A stretch of DNA of 40,943 bases from a bacterium (lineage in GTDB: Bacteria > Patescibacteriota > Patescibacteriia > 2-12-FULL-60-25): positions 1 to 40,943 of the forward strand of contig JANLIO010000055.1 in the NCBI GenBank assembly GCA_024654265.1, read 5' to 3'. The position numbers were made by a program, and so were the translations under genes. Positions 8,150 through 16,789 of the stretch are shown here, piece by piece (position 1 is the stretch's first letter; each line of letters starts with the position of its first letter). The notes beneath the pieces were generated by a model, which saw only the letters and a list, made by a program, of their open reading frames with translations, made no database searches and was not told the origin of the DNA.

Positions 8150-9340
8150 ATGGCGGAAATGTTTGATCGTTCGAAGCCGCATGTAAATGTGGGAACCATT
8201 GGTCACGTCGACCACGGGAAGACCACACTCACCGCGGCAATCCTCGCAGTGCTCAGCGCACACGGGATGACAGCCCAGGCAAAAGGAATTGACGCGCTCG
8301 ATAAGGCTCCAGAGTCTCGATCGCGCGGTATTACTATTGCAACGGCTCACACTGAGTATGAGTCTGAAAAGCGCCACTACGCGCACGTCGACTGCCCAGG
8401 TCACGCAGACTACATTAAGAACATGATTACGGGTGCCGCTCAGATGGACGGCGCAATTTTGGTTGTTTCTGCGACAGATGGCCCGATGCCACAGACGCGT
8501 GAGCACATTCTTCTTGCAGGACAGGTCGGTGTTCCAAACATCGTTGTATTCATCAACAAGGTGGATATGGTCGATGACCCGGAATTGATCGATTTGGTTG
8601 AGCAGGAAATTCGTGATCTTTTGAATAAGTATGAATTCGATGGCGACAATGTCCCTGTTATTCGAGGTTCAGCGCTTAAAGCACTCGAAAATCCAGGTGA
8701 TGAAGCAGCGTCGAAGCCAGTTTTGGATCTCGTAAAGGCATTGGATGACTATATTCCACAGCCTGTTCGTGAAGTTGATAAGCCATTACTCATGCCTATT
8801 GAGGATGTCTTTTCCATTGAAGGTCGCGGAACAGTTGTGACAGGTCGTATTGAACGAGGTAAGGTAAAAATTAACGATGAAGTTGAAATTGTCGGTATTC
8901 GAGAAACACGTAAAGTTGTTATCACGGGTATTGAAATGTTTAACAAACAGCTTCAGGAAGGTCTTGCTGGAGATAACGCGGGTTTGCTTCTTCGTGGTTT
9001 GAAAAAGGAAGATGTTGAGCGCGGAATGGTGCTCGCAGCCCCTGGTTCAATCACACCTCATACGGAGGTTGAGGCTGAAATTTACGTGTTAACAAAGGAG
9101 GAAGGTGGACGCCACAAGCCGTTTGTGACAGGGTATAAACCACAGTTTTACATTCGTACAACAGATGTAACAGGAGAAGTAATACTTCCTGCAGATGTCG
9201 CACTTGTAAATCCGGGTGATACGATAACAGCAACCATCAAACTCATAACACCAGTAGGTATCGAAGATAAGATGCGCTTTGCTATCCGTGAGGGTGGCCG
9301 AACGGTCGGGGCAGGTGTTGTGACGAAGATTGTCAAATAA
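8150..9340 (+). CDS. tuf: Elongation factor Tu
   Basis: The 396-residue protein has GHVDHGKT (18-25), RGITIATAH in switch I, DCPGH (81-85), NKVD (136-139) and the domain II stretch [15 protein letters not shown]-Tu delivers aminoacyl-tRNA to the ribosomal A site as a GTP complex. The length and motifs are standard; the switch I lead-in reads APESRSRG instead of the commoner APEEKARG/APEERERG. It has its own promoter and is followed 17 nt later by rpsJ with a strong ribosome site. Confidence 0.98.
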   Translation: MAEMFDRSKPHVNVGTIGHVDHGKTTLTAAILAVLSAHGMTAQAKGIDALDKAPESRSRGITIATAHTEYESEKRHYAHVDCPGHADYIKNMITGAAQMDGAILVVSATDGPMPQTREHILLAGQVGVPNIVVFINKVDMVDDPELIDLVEQEIRDLLNKYEFDGDNVPVIRGSALKALENPGDEAASKPVLDLVKALDDYIPQPVREVDKPLLMPIEDVFSIEGRGTVVTGRIERGKVKINDEVEIVGIRETRKVVITGIEMFNKQLQEGLAGDNAGLLLRGLKKEDVERGMVLAAPGSITPHTEVEAEIYVLTKEEGGRHKPFVTGYKPQFYIRTTDVTGEVILPADVALVNPGDTITATIKLITPVGIEDKMRFAIREGGRTVGAGVVTKIVK

Positions 9341-9357
9341 TTGAAGGAAGGAATCAC

Positions 9358-9714
9358 ATGACCGACGACATAAAAAAAGCAGGAAACACGGATGGAACAA
9401 GTGATGTTGAATCATCGCGAGTTCGCATTAAAATCCGAGCGTACGATCATAAGATTATCGATCAATCAACTCGAACGATCATCGATACGGCTGAACGTAC
9501 GGGTGTCAAAGTCGTTGGTCCGGTTCCACTCCCAACGGAGAAGAGGAAGTGGACTGTGAATCGCTCAACATTCGTTCATAAGGACGCACGCGAGCAATTC
9601 GAGATGCGGATCCACAAGCGACTGGTTGATATCTTGGATCCGAACGCAAAGACGATTGATGCGCTTACGTCGCTCAATCTCCCAGCTGGAGTGGATGTGG
9701 AAATAAAAATGTAA
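9358..9714 (+). CDS. rpsJ: 30S ribosomal protein uS10
   Basis: The 118-residue protein contains [19 protein letters not shown] and the loop [17 protein letters not shown], both diagnostic of uS10, which also serves as NusE in antitermination. It is about 15 residues longer than usual because of a polar N-terminal extension ([19 protein letters not shown]). GAAGGAAGGAA ahead of the ATG is one of the best ribosome sites in the window. It probably shares a message with tuf, while the rest of the S10 operon appears to restart at a promoter just after its stop. Confidence 0.96.
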   Translation: MTDDIKKAGNTDGTSDVESSRVRIKIRAYDHKIIDQSTRTIIDTAERTGVKVVGPVPLPTEKRKWTVNRSTFVHKDAREQFEMRIHKRLVDILDPNAKTIDALTSLNLPAGVDVEIKM

Positions 9715-9715
9715 T

Positions 9716-9743
9716 TTGTACCTCGAACGAACCGATTTATAAG
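9716..9743 (+). promoter_or_regulatory. Candidate promoter of the rplC-secY operon
   Basis: TATAAG (9738-9743) matches the -10 consensus in five of six positions. TTGTAC (9716-9721) is a weaker -35, 16 bases upstream. Transcription would begin near 9750, exactly where the structured leader starts. Confidence 0.5.
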
Positions 9744-9749
9744 GAGTAA

Positions 9750-9946
9750 GTTGCCGCCCCGATGTGGAAACATCGAACATGATGTCGGGGCACATGAAGA
9801 ACGCGATTCTTCACCATGGCATAACCTCCCTCTAAACGCGGACGCTCGTTGTGAAGACAAGATCGCCTTTGATCGCGCAGAGGCCAGGCATCGTTTGATG
9901 ATTTTAGAATCGTCCTTCTATGCCTGGCCTTTCGTGATTTCGGGGG
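9750..9946 (+). ncRNA. Structured 5' leader of the rplC operon, candidate ribosomal-protein autoregulatory RNA
   Basis: The 249-nt gap between rpsJ and rplC is rich in perfect inverted repeats. GCCCCGA/TCGGGGC (9756-9762, 9785-9791) encloses GATGT-GGAA-ACATC (9761-9774). TGAAGAA/TTCTTCA (9795-9801, 9807-9813) has a five-base loop. A long hairpin has an 11-bp stem (9881-9891 with 9920-9930), a 5x5 internal loop and a 7-bp upper stem (9897-9903 with 9908-9914). TCGGGG at 9940-9945, close to the rplC start, can pair with CCCCGA at 9757-9762 and so compete with the first stem. There is no T-tract, so control of translation is likelier than termination. The E. coli S10 leader lies before rpsJ; this one lies after it. 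The resemblance to ribosomal-protein leaders is inferred. Confidence 0.6.
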
Positions 9947-9963
9947 TCAGATGAATCCAAGCT

Positions 9964-10563
9964 ATGAAATTTATTCTTGCCAAAAAGATTGAAATGTCAC
10001 AAATATTCCGTCCCGATGGGACGGTTGTTCCTGTGACGCTTCTTCAGGCGGGGCCATGTATTGTTACGCAAGTCAAGGATGATGAGCGCGATGGTTATAC
10101 GGCAGTTCAGCTTGGCTTTACAGAGACAAAGAAACTTGCAAAACCACAGGAAAATCACCTGAAAGGTTTACCGAAGCTTCAGATTCTACGTGAATTTCGC
10201 ATGACTGAAGTGAATGATATGAAGCGTGGTGATACGATCGATGCAACGAAATTCGTTGCAGGTGATCGCGTTCATGTTACGGGAACGTCAAAGGGAAAAG
10301 GTTTTCAGGGTACTGTAAAACGGCATGGTTTTCACGGGTCTCCAGCATCACACGGTCATAAGGACCAGTTGCGTATGCCTGGATCAATCGGTGCTGGTGG
10401 AGTTCAGCGCGTCTTCAAAGGAAAGAAGATGGCAGGACAAACCGGAAATGCTCGAGTTACAGTCAAGAATCTTGAAATTGTTGATGTAAAAGATGGTGTG
10501 ATCGCCTTGAAGGGAGCCGTTCCAGGGGCACGGAATACAATTCTAGAAATTCGATCCGCGTAA
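9964..10563 (+). CDS. rplC: 50S ribosomal protein uL3
   Basis: The 199-residue protein begins MKFILAKKIEMSQIFRPDG and contains KGFQGTVKRHGFHGSPASHG, then RMPGSIGAGGVQRVFKGKK and MAGQTGN, the uL3 loop that reaches towards the peptidyl transferase centre. uL3 is an early assembly protein of the 23S rRNA 3' domain. It is slightly shorter than the E. coli protein. The ATG at 9964 is preferred; an ATG at 9951 is in another frame and stops at once. GGGGG at 9942-9946 is the only G-rich ribosome-site-like stretch and takes part in a possible long-range pairing of the leader. Confidence 0.97.
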   Translation: MKFILAKKIEMSQIFRPDGTVVPVTLLQAGPCIVTQVKDDERDGYTAVQLGFTETKKLAKPQENHLKGLPKLQILREFRMTEVNDMKRGDTIDATKFVAGDRVHVTGTSKGKGFQGTVKRHGFHGSPASHGHKDQLRMPGSIGAGGVQRVFKGKKMAGQTGNARVTVKNLEIVDVKDGVIALKGAVPGARNTILEIRSA

Positions 10564-10573
10564 TTATCCAGAT

Positions 10574-11206
10574 ATGCCAAAGGTAAGCGTCTATAATCAA
10601 GAAGGAAAAGAAACAGGAACTCTTGAGTTGAGCTCACGTTGCTTTGGAGTGGAAGTGAAATCAGAACTTGTTCATGAGGTTATTGTTGCTCATCAGGCAA
10701 ATGCGAGAACGGCGCACGCAAACACGAAGACAAAAGGTGAAGTGCGCGGTGGTGGTAAAAAACCTTGGAAGCAAAAGGGAACAGGTCGTGCTCGTCACGG
10801 ATCTTCTCGATCACCTTTGTGGATTGGTGGAGGTATCACACATGGACCACGCGCTGAAAAGAATTTTTCGTTAAAAGTAAACCGTAAGGTGAAGCGAAAA
10901 GCTTTGTGTATGATCCTTTCTGATAAGGTTGTGAATCGTCGTATGATTGTTCTTGAAAAACCGAATTTTAAGGATACAAAGACAAAGGAAGCTGCGACAT
11001 TGTTTGCAAATCTTCCATTGTATCGCGAAACTCTCTTCGTGATTCCAGAGTCGAATCCAATGCTTCTTCGAATGGTGAAGAATATTCCGACTGTAAAGCT
11101 CGTAACTGTAAACACGTTGAATGTGTTTGACGCAATGCGTTATCCGACAATCCTTTTTGAAAAGGATGCTGTCGCTCGATTTGAAAAGACATATGGGACT
11201 GTTTGA
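10574..11206 (+). CDS. rplD: 50S ribosomal protein uL4
   Basis: The 210-residue protein has the long internal loop of uL4 (TKGEVRGGGKKPWKQKGTGR, then ARHGSSRSPLW), which lines the exit tunnel, and the C-terminal Rossmann-like part. In E. coli, uL4 is the autogenous repressor of the S10 operon, so it is the first candidate ligand for the leader upstream of rplC. Its 3' end overlaps the start of rplW by 14 bases, which suggests translational coupling. Confidence 0.97.
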   Translation: MPKVSVYNQEGKETGTLELSSRCFGVEVKSELVHEVIVAHQANARTAHANTKTKGEVRGGGKKPWKQKGTGRARHGSSRSPLWIGGGITHGPRAEKNFSLKVNRKVKRKALCMILSDKVVNRRMIVLEKPNFKDTKTKEAATLFANLPLYRETLFVIPESNPMLLRMVKNIPTVKLVTVNTLNVFDAMRYPTILFEKDAVARFEKTYGTV

Positions 11207-11675
11207 CCGACTATTAAAGACTCGAGAGCAAAAAGCGCTGGATAAAGTAGCGATAGCTCAAGAGGAAAAAAAGGAACTTGAGAAAGGCGAGAAAAAGCCG
11301 GAGTCTTCAGTATCAAAAGCAAAGCCTGCGAAAAAGGAGAAAGCGGTTGGTACTGCAAAAAAGAAGTCAGACGTCGTGCGAACAGGTGGAGGTGATTCAT
11401 CTCGAATACTTGTTACCCCATGGGTAAGCGAAAAAGCAGCGCAACAGGCAGACGCAGGAACATATGTTTTTAAAGTTGCGATGTCAGCAAATAAGATTGA
11501 AATCCAAAAGGCTGTCGAATCACTTTGGGATGTAAAGGTTGATTCAGTTCGAACGATTCGTGGAAAAGGAAAGGTTTTTGGAGCACGAACACGTCATGGG
11601 AAGCGTGCAGATTGGAAGAAAGCACTTGTCACATTGAAAAAAGGTCAATTAATTGATCTTTACGAAGGAGTTTAA
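11193..11675 (+). CDS. rplW: 50S ribosomal protein uL23 with long lysine-rich N-terminal extension
   Basis: The uL23 core starts at about residue 70 (RILVTPWVSEKAAQQADAGT) and includes the loop GKGKVFGARTRHGKRADWKK. uL23 sits at the tunnel exit, where SRP, trigger factor and SecYEG dock. The 160-residue protein carries an N-terminal extension of about 68 residues that is absent from the E. coli protein and rich in Lys, Glu and Ala (KKELEKGEKKPESS). The frame is open further upstream, but the ATG at 11193 (MGLFDRLLK) is chosen because it gives a plausible amphipathic opening and a short overlap with rplD. Confidence 0.93.
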   Translation: MGLFDRLLKTREQKALDKVAIAQEEKKELEKGEKKPESSVSKAKPAKKEKAVGTAKKKSDVVRTGGGDSSRILVTPWVSEKAAQQADAGTYVFKVAMSANKIEIQKAVESLWDVKVDSVRTIRGKGKVFGARTRHGKRADWKKALVTLKKGQLIDLYEGV

Positions 11676-11678
11676 CGT

Positions 11679-12518
11679 ATGCCGATCAAAGTTTACCGTC
11701 CAGTCACAAAAGGACGCCGAAAATCTTCGGTGCAGGATTTTTCTGACATCACTCGAAAGAAACCCGAGAAAAGTCTTCGCGTGCCACGCAAACAAAATTC
11801 GGGTCGTTCAAAAGGAACGATCACGGTCCGTCACAAGGGTGGTGGAACCAAAAAATATACTCGAAAAATCGATTTTCTACGCGAGAAATATGATATTCCT
11901 GCGCGAATCGATTCAATCGAGTATGACCCGAATCGCGGCGCTCGAATATCTCTTCTTGTGTACAAAGATGGAGAGAAGCGATACATTATCGCACCAGACC
12001 ATTTAAAAGTTGGTGAAGAAGTTGTTTCTTCAAAAGAAACAGCTGAAATTTCTGTGGGAAATCGTCTTCCGCTGGAAAAGATTCCTATTGGTATGACGGT
12101 CCATAGTGTTGAGCTTCAGCCTGGTAAGGGCGGACAGCTTGGACGTGGAGCCGGCACGGGGATCCAACTCATGGCGGTTGAAGGTTCGTATGCAACGTTA
12201 AAACTCCCTTCTGGAGAAACACGGCTCGTTTCCTGTCGGTGTATGGCAACAATCGGGACAGTATCAAATCCAGATTGGCGTCTTGTCCGTTGGGGAAAAG
12301 CTGGGCGCATGCGTCATCGTGGTATTCGACCAACGGTTCGCGGAAAAGCGATGAACCCGGTTGATCACCCGCACGGTGGTGGTGAAGCAAAGAATCCAAT
12401 TGGATTGAAATATCCAAAAACACCTTGGGGTAAGCATGCGTTGGGTGTAAAAACTCGTCGCAAGAATATCGCCACAGACAAACTCATCATAAAACGTCGT
12501 AAGAATCGAAAGAAATAA
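11679..12518 (+). CDS. rplB: 50S ribosomal protein uL2
   Basis: The 279-residue protein of normal length contains [38 protein letters not shown] and the basic C-terminus. The conserved histidine in DHPHGGGE lies near the peptidyl transferase centre in bacterial ribosomes. uL2 is needed for subunit association. It starts 3 nt after rplW. Confidence 0.98.
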   Translation: MPIKVYRPVTKGRRKSSVQDFSDITRKKPEKSLRVPRKQNSGRSKGTITVRHKGGGTKKYTRKIDFLREKYDIPARIDSIEYDPNRGARISLLVYKDGEKRYIIAPDHLKVGEEVVSSKETAEISVGNRLPLEKIPIGMTVHSVELQPGKGGQLGRGAGTGIQLMAVEGSYATLKLPSGETRLVSCRCMATIGTVSNPDWRLVRWGKAGRMRHRGIRPTVRGKAMNPVDHPHGGGEAKNPIGLKYPKTPWGKHALGVKTRRKNIATDKLIIKRRKNRKK

Positions 12519-12521
12519 TGT

Positions 12522-12809
12522 ATGTCACGTAGCTTAAAGAAAGGCCCATTTACTGATCCAAAACTTTTGGAGAAAGTACGAAAACTCGGAGCAGGAGACA
12601 AGACTGTCATAAAGACATGGTCTCGTTCTTCGACGATTACGCCAGAAATGGTGGGTGTTGCCTTTGGTGTTCATAACGGTCGTTTGCACACAAAGGTGCA
12701 AGTCGTTGAGAACATGGTTGGGCATAAGCTCGGTGAATTCTCCCCGACACGCACATTCCGTCGTCATGGCGGTAAGATGCAGAAGTCGATTGAGCAAGTT
12801 AAGAAATAA
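12522..12809 (+). CDS. rpsS: 30S ribosomal protein uS19
   Basis: The 95-residue protein begins [19 protein letters not shown] and contains [17 protein letters not shown] and [17 protein letters not shown], all typical of uS19 in the 30S head next to the A-site finger. Spacing to its neighbours is 3 nt and 2 nt. Confidence 0.97.
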   Translation: MSRSLKKGPFTDPKLLEKVRKLGAGDKTVIKTWSRSSTITPEMVGVAFGVHNGRLHTKVQVVENMVGHKLGEFSPTRTFRRHGGKMQKSIEQVKK

Positions 12810-12811
12810 GT

Positions 12812-13276
12812 ATGGAAGTTCAAGCAACCCTCCGACGCCTCCGAATAGCACCACGAAAAGTTCGTCTCGTGGTTGATTTGGTTCGAGGTCTTCCTGTTGG
12901 CGAGGCTGAGGTTCGTCTCACGTTCCTTCGGAAGGAAGCGGCACGCCCAGTCTTAAAGTTATTGCAAAGCGCAATGGCAAATGCCAAACATAATTTCAAG
13001 CTTAATCCGGAAACGCTCATTATTCAGTCGATCGCGGCAGATGATGGACCAACGTATAAACGAAGCATGCCACAAGCATTTGGTCGTGCTGGTGCAATAC
13101 GAAAGCGCACATCGCACGTCACAATAACACTTGCGACAAAGGAAGTTGCAGCAGAGATTGCAAAGACGCCGAAAAAGAAATTAAAGAAAGTAGAGGCAAA
13201 GAAAAAAGCGAAAGTCAAAACAGATCCGACAAAAGAAAAGAAAGAAACAAAAAAGCAGGGAGTTCAGGACACATAA
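12812..13276 (+). CDS. rplV: 50S ribosomal protein uL22 with lysine-rich C-terminal tail
   Basis: Residues 1-110 are a normal uL22: RLRIAPRKVRLVVDLVRG, SAMANAKHNF, and the tunnel-lining beta hairpin around YKRSMPQAFGRAGAIRKRTS. The last 40 or so residues (KTPKKKLKKVEAKKKAK and onward) form a highly charged tail not found in the E. coli protein. The tail should project from the solvent side. It starts 2 nt behind rpsS. Confidence 0.95.
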   Translation: MEVQATLRRLRIAPRKVRLVVDLVRGLPVGEAEVRLTFLRKEAARPVLKLLQSAMANAKHNFKLNPETLIIQSIAADDGPTYKRSMPQAFGRAGAIRKRTSHVTITLATKEVAAEIAKTPKKKLKKVEAKKKAKVKTDPTKEKKETKKQGVQDT

Positions 13277-13282
13277 CATTAT

Positions 13283-13999
13283 ATGGGACACAAAGTTCAT
13301 CCAAAATCATTTCGAATCACAACAACCGCAACATGGCCGTCGCGGTGGTTTGCACGTGATGGCGAATATCGACGACTCTTGCGAGAGGATCTTGAAATCC
13401 GAGGTTTTGTAAAAGAAAAACTCCGAGGATCTCAGGTAAGTGATATTCGTTTTGAACGTTCACGTGGTTCTTTAACGATTACTGTGGTGAGCGGAAAGCC
13501 GGGGTTTGTCATTGGACGTTCTGGTTCAGGGATAGAGGAATTAAAAAAGAAGATCGTACAAAAGTTCTTTCGAGGAACAAAGGTTCAATTTCAACTCAAC
13601 GTGGTTGAGCCGCCAAAGGCATCTCTTGAGTCAGCGATTATTGCGGAGCAGGTCGTATCAGATCTTGAACGTCGCATGCCATATCGCCGTGTACTCAAAT
13701 CCGCCATTCAACGTGCACAGAAAGCTGGCGCGCTTGGTGTGAAGATTGCCGTTGCCGGACGACTTGGTGGGGCTGAAATTGCCCGTGCTCAGTTTTTAAG
13801 CTGGGGGAAAATTCCTCTGACAAATTTGCGAGCCGACATTGATTATTCACGGGATACGGCACGAACGCCGGCCGGTGCAATCGGTGTAAAGGTTTGGATT
13901 TATCGAGGTGATGTATTTGAGAAAGATAAACATTCTCAATACCAACCAACAACGCCTACACGACGACCGCGACATGCGGCTGTGTCTCCACGTGCCTAA
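13283..13999 (+). CDS. rpsC: 30S ribosomal protein uS3
   Basis: The 238-residue protein begins MGHKVHPKSFRITTTATWPS and includes the KH motif around GFVIGRSGSGIEELKKKI, then EQVVSDLERRMPYRRVLKSA and GRLGGAEIARAQ. uS3 forms part of the mRNA entry tunnel and helicase together with uS4 and uS5. The C-terminal 25 residues (HSQYQPTTPTRRPRH) are basic and probably disordered. Confidence 0.97.
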   Translation: MGHKVHPKSFRITTTATWPSRWFARDGEYRRLLREDLEIRGFVKEKLRGSQVSDIRFERSRGSLTITVVSGKPGFVIGRSGSGIEELKKKIVQKFFRGTKVQFQLNVVEPPKASLESAIIAEQVVSDLERRMPYRRVLKSAIQRAQKAGALGVKIAVAGRLGGAEIARAQFLSWGKIPLTNLRADIDYSRDTARTPAGAIGVKVWIYRGDVFEKDKHSQYQPTTPTRRPRHAAVSPRA

Positions 14000-14014
14000 A
14001 GCACGATTCCCCAT

Positions 14015-14434
14015 ATGTTGATTCCCAAAAAGGTAAAGCATCGAAAGTGGCATAAAGGCCGTGCTCGCAATATTCGCAAAGCAAGCGATAAGGTTGAGCT
14101 TGCTTTTGGTCGCTATGGATTAAAGGCAACAACAGGGTGCTGGCTCTCTTCGCGTCAGATTGAAGCAACGCGTCGTGTGTTAACTCGGTATACTCGCCGT
14201 GGTGGGAAAATTTGGATTCGAGTGTTTCCTGATAAACCAGTCACAAAAAAGGGGAGTGAAGTTCCCATGGGATCTGGAAAAGGAACAGTTGATCACTATG
14301 TTGTCGTTGTAAAGCCAGGGATGATCATGTTTGAAATGGACGGAATTCCAGCAGACAAGGCAAAAGAAGCGCTTGAATTGGGTCGCTTCAAGCTTCCATG
14401 TCGCTCCAAATATATTTCAAAAGAACAGGTATGA
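14015..14434 (+). CDS. rplP: 50S ribosomal protein uL16
   Basis: The 139-residue protein begins MLIPKKVKHRKWHKGR and contains FGRYGLKATTGCWLSSRQIE, GGKIWIRVFPDKPVTKK and MGSGKGTVDHY, standard for uL16, which stabilises the A-site tRNA elbow. Its TGA stop overlaps the rpmC start in an ATGA. Confidence 0.97.
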   Translation: MLIPKKVKHRKWHKGRARNIRKASDKVELAFGRYGLKATTGCWLSSRQIEATRRVLTRYTRRGGKIWIRVFPDKPVTKKGSEVPMGSGKGTVDHYVVVVKPGMIMFEMDGIPADKAKEALELGRFKLPCRSKYISKEQV

Positions 14435-14637
14435 TGAATCCAAAAGAATTAAAGCAAAAAACAGATAACGAGTTAGAAAAACTCGCTCAGGATCTTCGTG
14501 CGGAATCTCGAGATTTGCGTTTTAAGATTGCCACACGGCAGAACGCAAAAGTTCGAAATCTTCGGCGCGTAAAAAAAGATCTTGCGCGCGTTCTTACAAC
14601 GCTTCAGGCGAAGCGCACGCATGAAACAAAGGTATGA
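14431..14637 (+). CDS. rpmC: 50S ribosomal protein uL29
   Basis: The 68-residue two-helix protein MMNPKELKQKTDNELEKLAQ continues with the usual LRDLRFKIATRQ-like segment and an RRVKKDLAR helix. uL29 lies next to uL23 at the tunnel exit. The frame is open further upstream, but the ATG at 14431 overlaps the rplP stop as ATGA, and its own stop overlaps rpsQ in the same way. The second ATG at 14434 is equally possible and shortens the protein by one residue. Confidence 0.93.
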   Translation: MMNPKELKQKTDNELEKLAQDLRAESRDLRFKIATRQNAKVRNLRRVKKDLARVLTTLQAKRTHETKV

Positions 14638-14924
14638 CACAAGACGAAACATCCAAGGAAATCGCAAAGACACGAGTCACATCCCGTCGTCAGCTTGAAG
14701 GTGTCGTCGCTTCTACGGCGATGCAAAAGACGATTACGGTACGTGTTGATCGACGTGTTGCACATGCGAAATATGGAAAATATTTCACGGTGTCAAAGAA
14801 GTTTAAAGCTCATGATGAGCACGCAAAGGCGAGCGTCGGTGATACGGTTGTGATTGAAGAAACACGTCCATTGTCGAAAGACAAACACTGGCGTTTAACT
14901 CGGATTGTTCGCTCGGCGTCATAA
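14634..14924 (+). CDS. rpsQ: 30S ribosomal protein uS17
   Basis: The 96-residue protein has the uS17 core QLEGVVASTAMQKTITVRVD, HAKYGKYFTVSKKFKAHDE and GDTVVIEETRPLSKDKHWRL. uS17 binds the 5' domain of 16S rRNA early in assembly. An N-terminal extension of about 18 residues (TQDETSKEIAKTRVTSR) precedes the core. It overlaps the rpmC stop by ATGA. Confidence 0.96.
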   Translation: MTQDETSKEIAKTRVTSRRQLEGVVASTAMQKTITVRVDRRVAHAKYGKYFTVSKKFKAHDEHAKASVGDTVVIEETRPLSKDKHWRLTRIVRSAS

Positions 14925-14933
14925 AAAAACGAT

Positions 14934-15305
14934 ATGGTACAACATCGATCAATGCTTCAAGTGGCGGATAACAGTGGTGCGAAAAAGCTCCAGGTTATTC
15001 GAGTTCTCGGAGGATATAAAAAGCGCACCGCGCGTTTGGGTGATGTTGTCACATGTACTGTGAAAGAAGCTGCGCCACGAGCAGGAATTAAGAAGTCGGA
15101 TATTGTTCACGCTGTTCTTGTCCGTGCTCGAAAAGAAACACGACGCAATGACGGAACGTATATTCGATTTGATGAAAATGCAGCCGTGATTATTGATCGA
15201 AAGAACAAAGAGCCAAAGGGGACACGTGTCTTCGGTCCCGTGGCCCGCGAACTTCGTTCAAATGGTTTTTCTAAAATCGTTTCACTTGCACCAGAGGTAC
15301 TCTAA
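14934..15305 (+). CDS. rplN: 50S ribosomal protein uL14
   Basis: The 123-residue protein of normal length contains [41 protein letters not shown] and [14 protein letters not shown], typical of uL14, which forms bridges to the 30S subunit and is the docking site of the silencing factor RsfS. It starts 9 nt behind rpsQ. Confidence 0.98.
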   Translation: MVQHRSMLQVADNSGAKKLQVIRVLGGYKKRTARLGDVVTCTVKEAAPRAGIKKSDIVHAVLVRARKETRRNDGTYIRFDENAAVIIDRKNKEPKGTRVFGPVARELRSNGFSKIVSLAPEVL

Positions 15306-15310
15306 ATTCT

Positions 15311-15649
15311 ATGACAAAGATTCGAATGAAAAGCGGCGATGTTGTAAAGGTCATTGCTGGAAAAGAGAAAGGGAAAACTGGAAAAGTAATCCAGGTGTTT
15401 CCGCGTTTGAATCGTGTTGTCGTTGAAGGTGTGAGTCTCTCTAAACGTCATCTTCGATCAAGACGGACGGGTGAAAAGGGGCAGATTGTAGAATTCTCAA
15501 TGCCGATTCATGTGTCAAACGTTCTTCCTGTTACAAGCGAAGGGAAGACAGTGCGCCATCGGAAGATTGTGCGAGAAGATGAGCCAAAAGAAGCAGGAAA
15601 GGTTGCAAAGGCTACAAAGAAGTCGGAGGTAAAAACTGAAACGAAGTAA
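15311..15649 (+). CDS. rplX: 50S ribosomal protein uL24
   Basis: The 112-residue protein begins MTKIRMKSGDVVKVIAGKEK, the KOW motif of uL24, followed by GKTGKVIQVFPRLNRVVVEG and a lysine-rich C-terminus (KEAGKVAKATKKSEVKTETK). uL24 starts assembly of the large subunit. It lies 5 nt behind rplN and 2 nt ahead of rplE. Confidence 0.96.
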   Translation: MTKIRMKSGDVVKVIAGKEKGKTGKVIQVFPRLNRVVVEGVSLSKRHLRSRRTGEKGQIVEFSMPIHVSNVLPVTSEGKTVRHRKIVREDEPKEAGKVAKATKKSEVKTETK

Positions 15650-15651
15650 AT

Positions 15652-16191
15652 ATGAAACTGAAAGAGCGTTATCAAAAGGAAATTGCGCCAGCTCTCCAAA
15701 CAGAGCTTGGTTTGGTGAACGCAATTTCGGTTCCACGACCGAAGGCTATTACGATTTCCGTTGGGTTGTCTCAGAAGCATAAAGATTCACGGATTGCAGA
15801 AATCGTTGAAAAGACGCTAACACGCATCTCTGGACAAAAGCCCGTGACAACAAAAGCCAAAAAATCAATCGCTGGATTTAAAATCCGCGAAGGTATGATT
15901 GTCGGAATGCGCGTAACGCTTCGAGGGAAGCGCATGTGGGATTTTTTGGAGAAACTTCTTGTCATCACGTTTCCGCGAATTCGCGACTTCCGTGGCATAT
16001 CTCCAAAGCTTATAGATGCGGGTGGTAACATTTCGGTCGGATTTTCTGAGTTTCTTCCGTTCCCAGAGATTAGCCCGGACGAGGTCGAACGGGTTCACGG
16101 TCTTCAGGTAACGGTTACAACAACAGCGAAGGATCGAAAAGCGGGGCTTGCACTTTGTAAGGCACTCGGTTTTCCATTTCGTGATAAATAA
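15652..16191 (+). CDS. rplE: 50S ribosomal protein uL5
   Basis: The 179-residue protein contains LKERYQKEIAPALQTELG, GQKPVTTKAKKSIAGFKIRE, MWDFLEKLLVITFPRIRDF and GLALCKALGFPF. uL5 contacts 5S rRNA and the P-site tRNA and forms a bridge with uS13. The length is normal. Confidence 0.97.
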   Translation: MKLKERYQKEIAPALQTELGLVNAISVPRPKAITISVGLSQKHKDSRIAEIVEKTLTRISGQKPVTTKAKKSIAGFKIREGMIVGMRVTLRGKRMWDFLEKLLVITFPRIRDFRGISPKLIDAGGNISVGFSEFLPFPEISPDEVERVHGLQVTVTTTAKDRKAGLALCKALGFPFRDK

Positions 16192-16197
16192 TTGATT

Positions 16198-16383
16198 ATG
16201 GCAACGAAAGCTCAAGTTAATAAATCGCTCAGAAAGCCAAAATTCGGAACACGAATTGTTCATCGATGTTGGCGTTGCGGGCGCAGACACGGTTTTATGC
16301 GGGATTTTAATTTGTGCCGTATCTGTTTCCGTGAACTCGCAAATACAGGGGAGCTCCCAGGTATTACAAAATCAAGCTGGTAA
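16198..16383 (+). CDS. rpsN: 30S ribosomal protein uS14, short zinc-binding form
   Basis: The 61-residue protein is the zinc (type Z) version of uS14, with [20 protein letters not shown] giving the two CxxC pairs, and the C-terminus [11 protein letters not shown]. An in-frame TTG at 16192 would add two residues, but the ATG at 16198 gives the family's standard opening [10 protein letters not shown]. It lies between rplE and rpsH, the normal position. Confidence 0.96.
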   Translation: MATKAQVNKSLRKPKFGTRIVHRCWRCGRRHGFMRDFNLCRICFRELANTGELPGITKSSW

Positions 16384-16388
16384 TTGTT

Positions 16389-16781
16389 ATGCATACTGAC
16401 CCCATAGCAGACTTTATAACACGAATCCGAAATGCGCAGATGGCGCAGAAAGCGATTGTGAAATCTCCGTCCTCACGGATGAAATTTACGATTGCCAAAA
16501 TTTTGGAGCGTGAAGGATTTGTCGGAGCCGTTTCCGAGGAATCAGATGGACCAAAGAAGACAATAACCGTGCATTTAAAATATGAGGATAAAAAGCCGGT
16601 AATTTCTTCAGTAAAACGTATCTCGAAACCCGGACGACGTGTGTATCGCGGAGCAGGGTATCTTCCTCGTGTCCTTTCGGGCATGGGAATTGCCATTGTT
16701 TCGACATCACAGGGTGTGATGACAAATAAGGACGCACGAAGACGGAAGCTCGGAGGAGAGATTCTCTGTGAAATATACTAA
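16389..16781 (+). CDS. rpsH: 30S ribosomal protein uS8
   Basis: The 130-residue protein begins MHTDPIADFITRIRNAQMA, and contains KRISKPGRRVYRG, VLSGMGIAIVSTSQGVMTN and the end GGEILCEIY, all typical. uS8 binds the central domain of 16S rRNA and in E. coli is the autogenous regulator of the spc operon. It starts 5 nt after rpsN. Confidence 0.98.
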   Translation: MHTDPIADFITRIRNAQMAQKAIVKSPSSRMKFTIAKILEREGFVGAVSEESDGPKKTITVHLKYEDKKPVISSVKRISKPGRRVYRGAGYLPRVLSGMGIAIVSTSQGVMTNKDARRRKLGGEILCEIY

Positions 16782-16789
16782 ACTCTATT

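Noticed and set aside
9751-9954. A 67-codon TTG frame lies over the rpsJ-rplC gap, with AAGGAG four bases upstream.
   Set aside because: The AAGGAG overlaps the likely -10 box, the start is TTG, the product looks like no protein family, and the same bases form extended perfect hairpins. An RNA role explains the sequence better.
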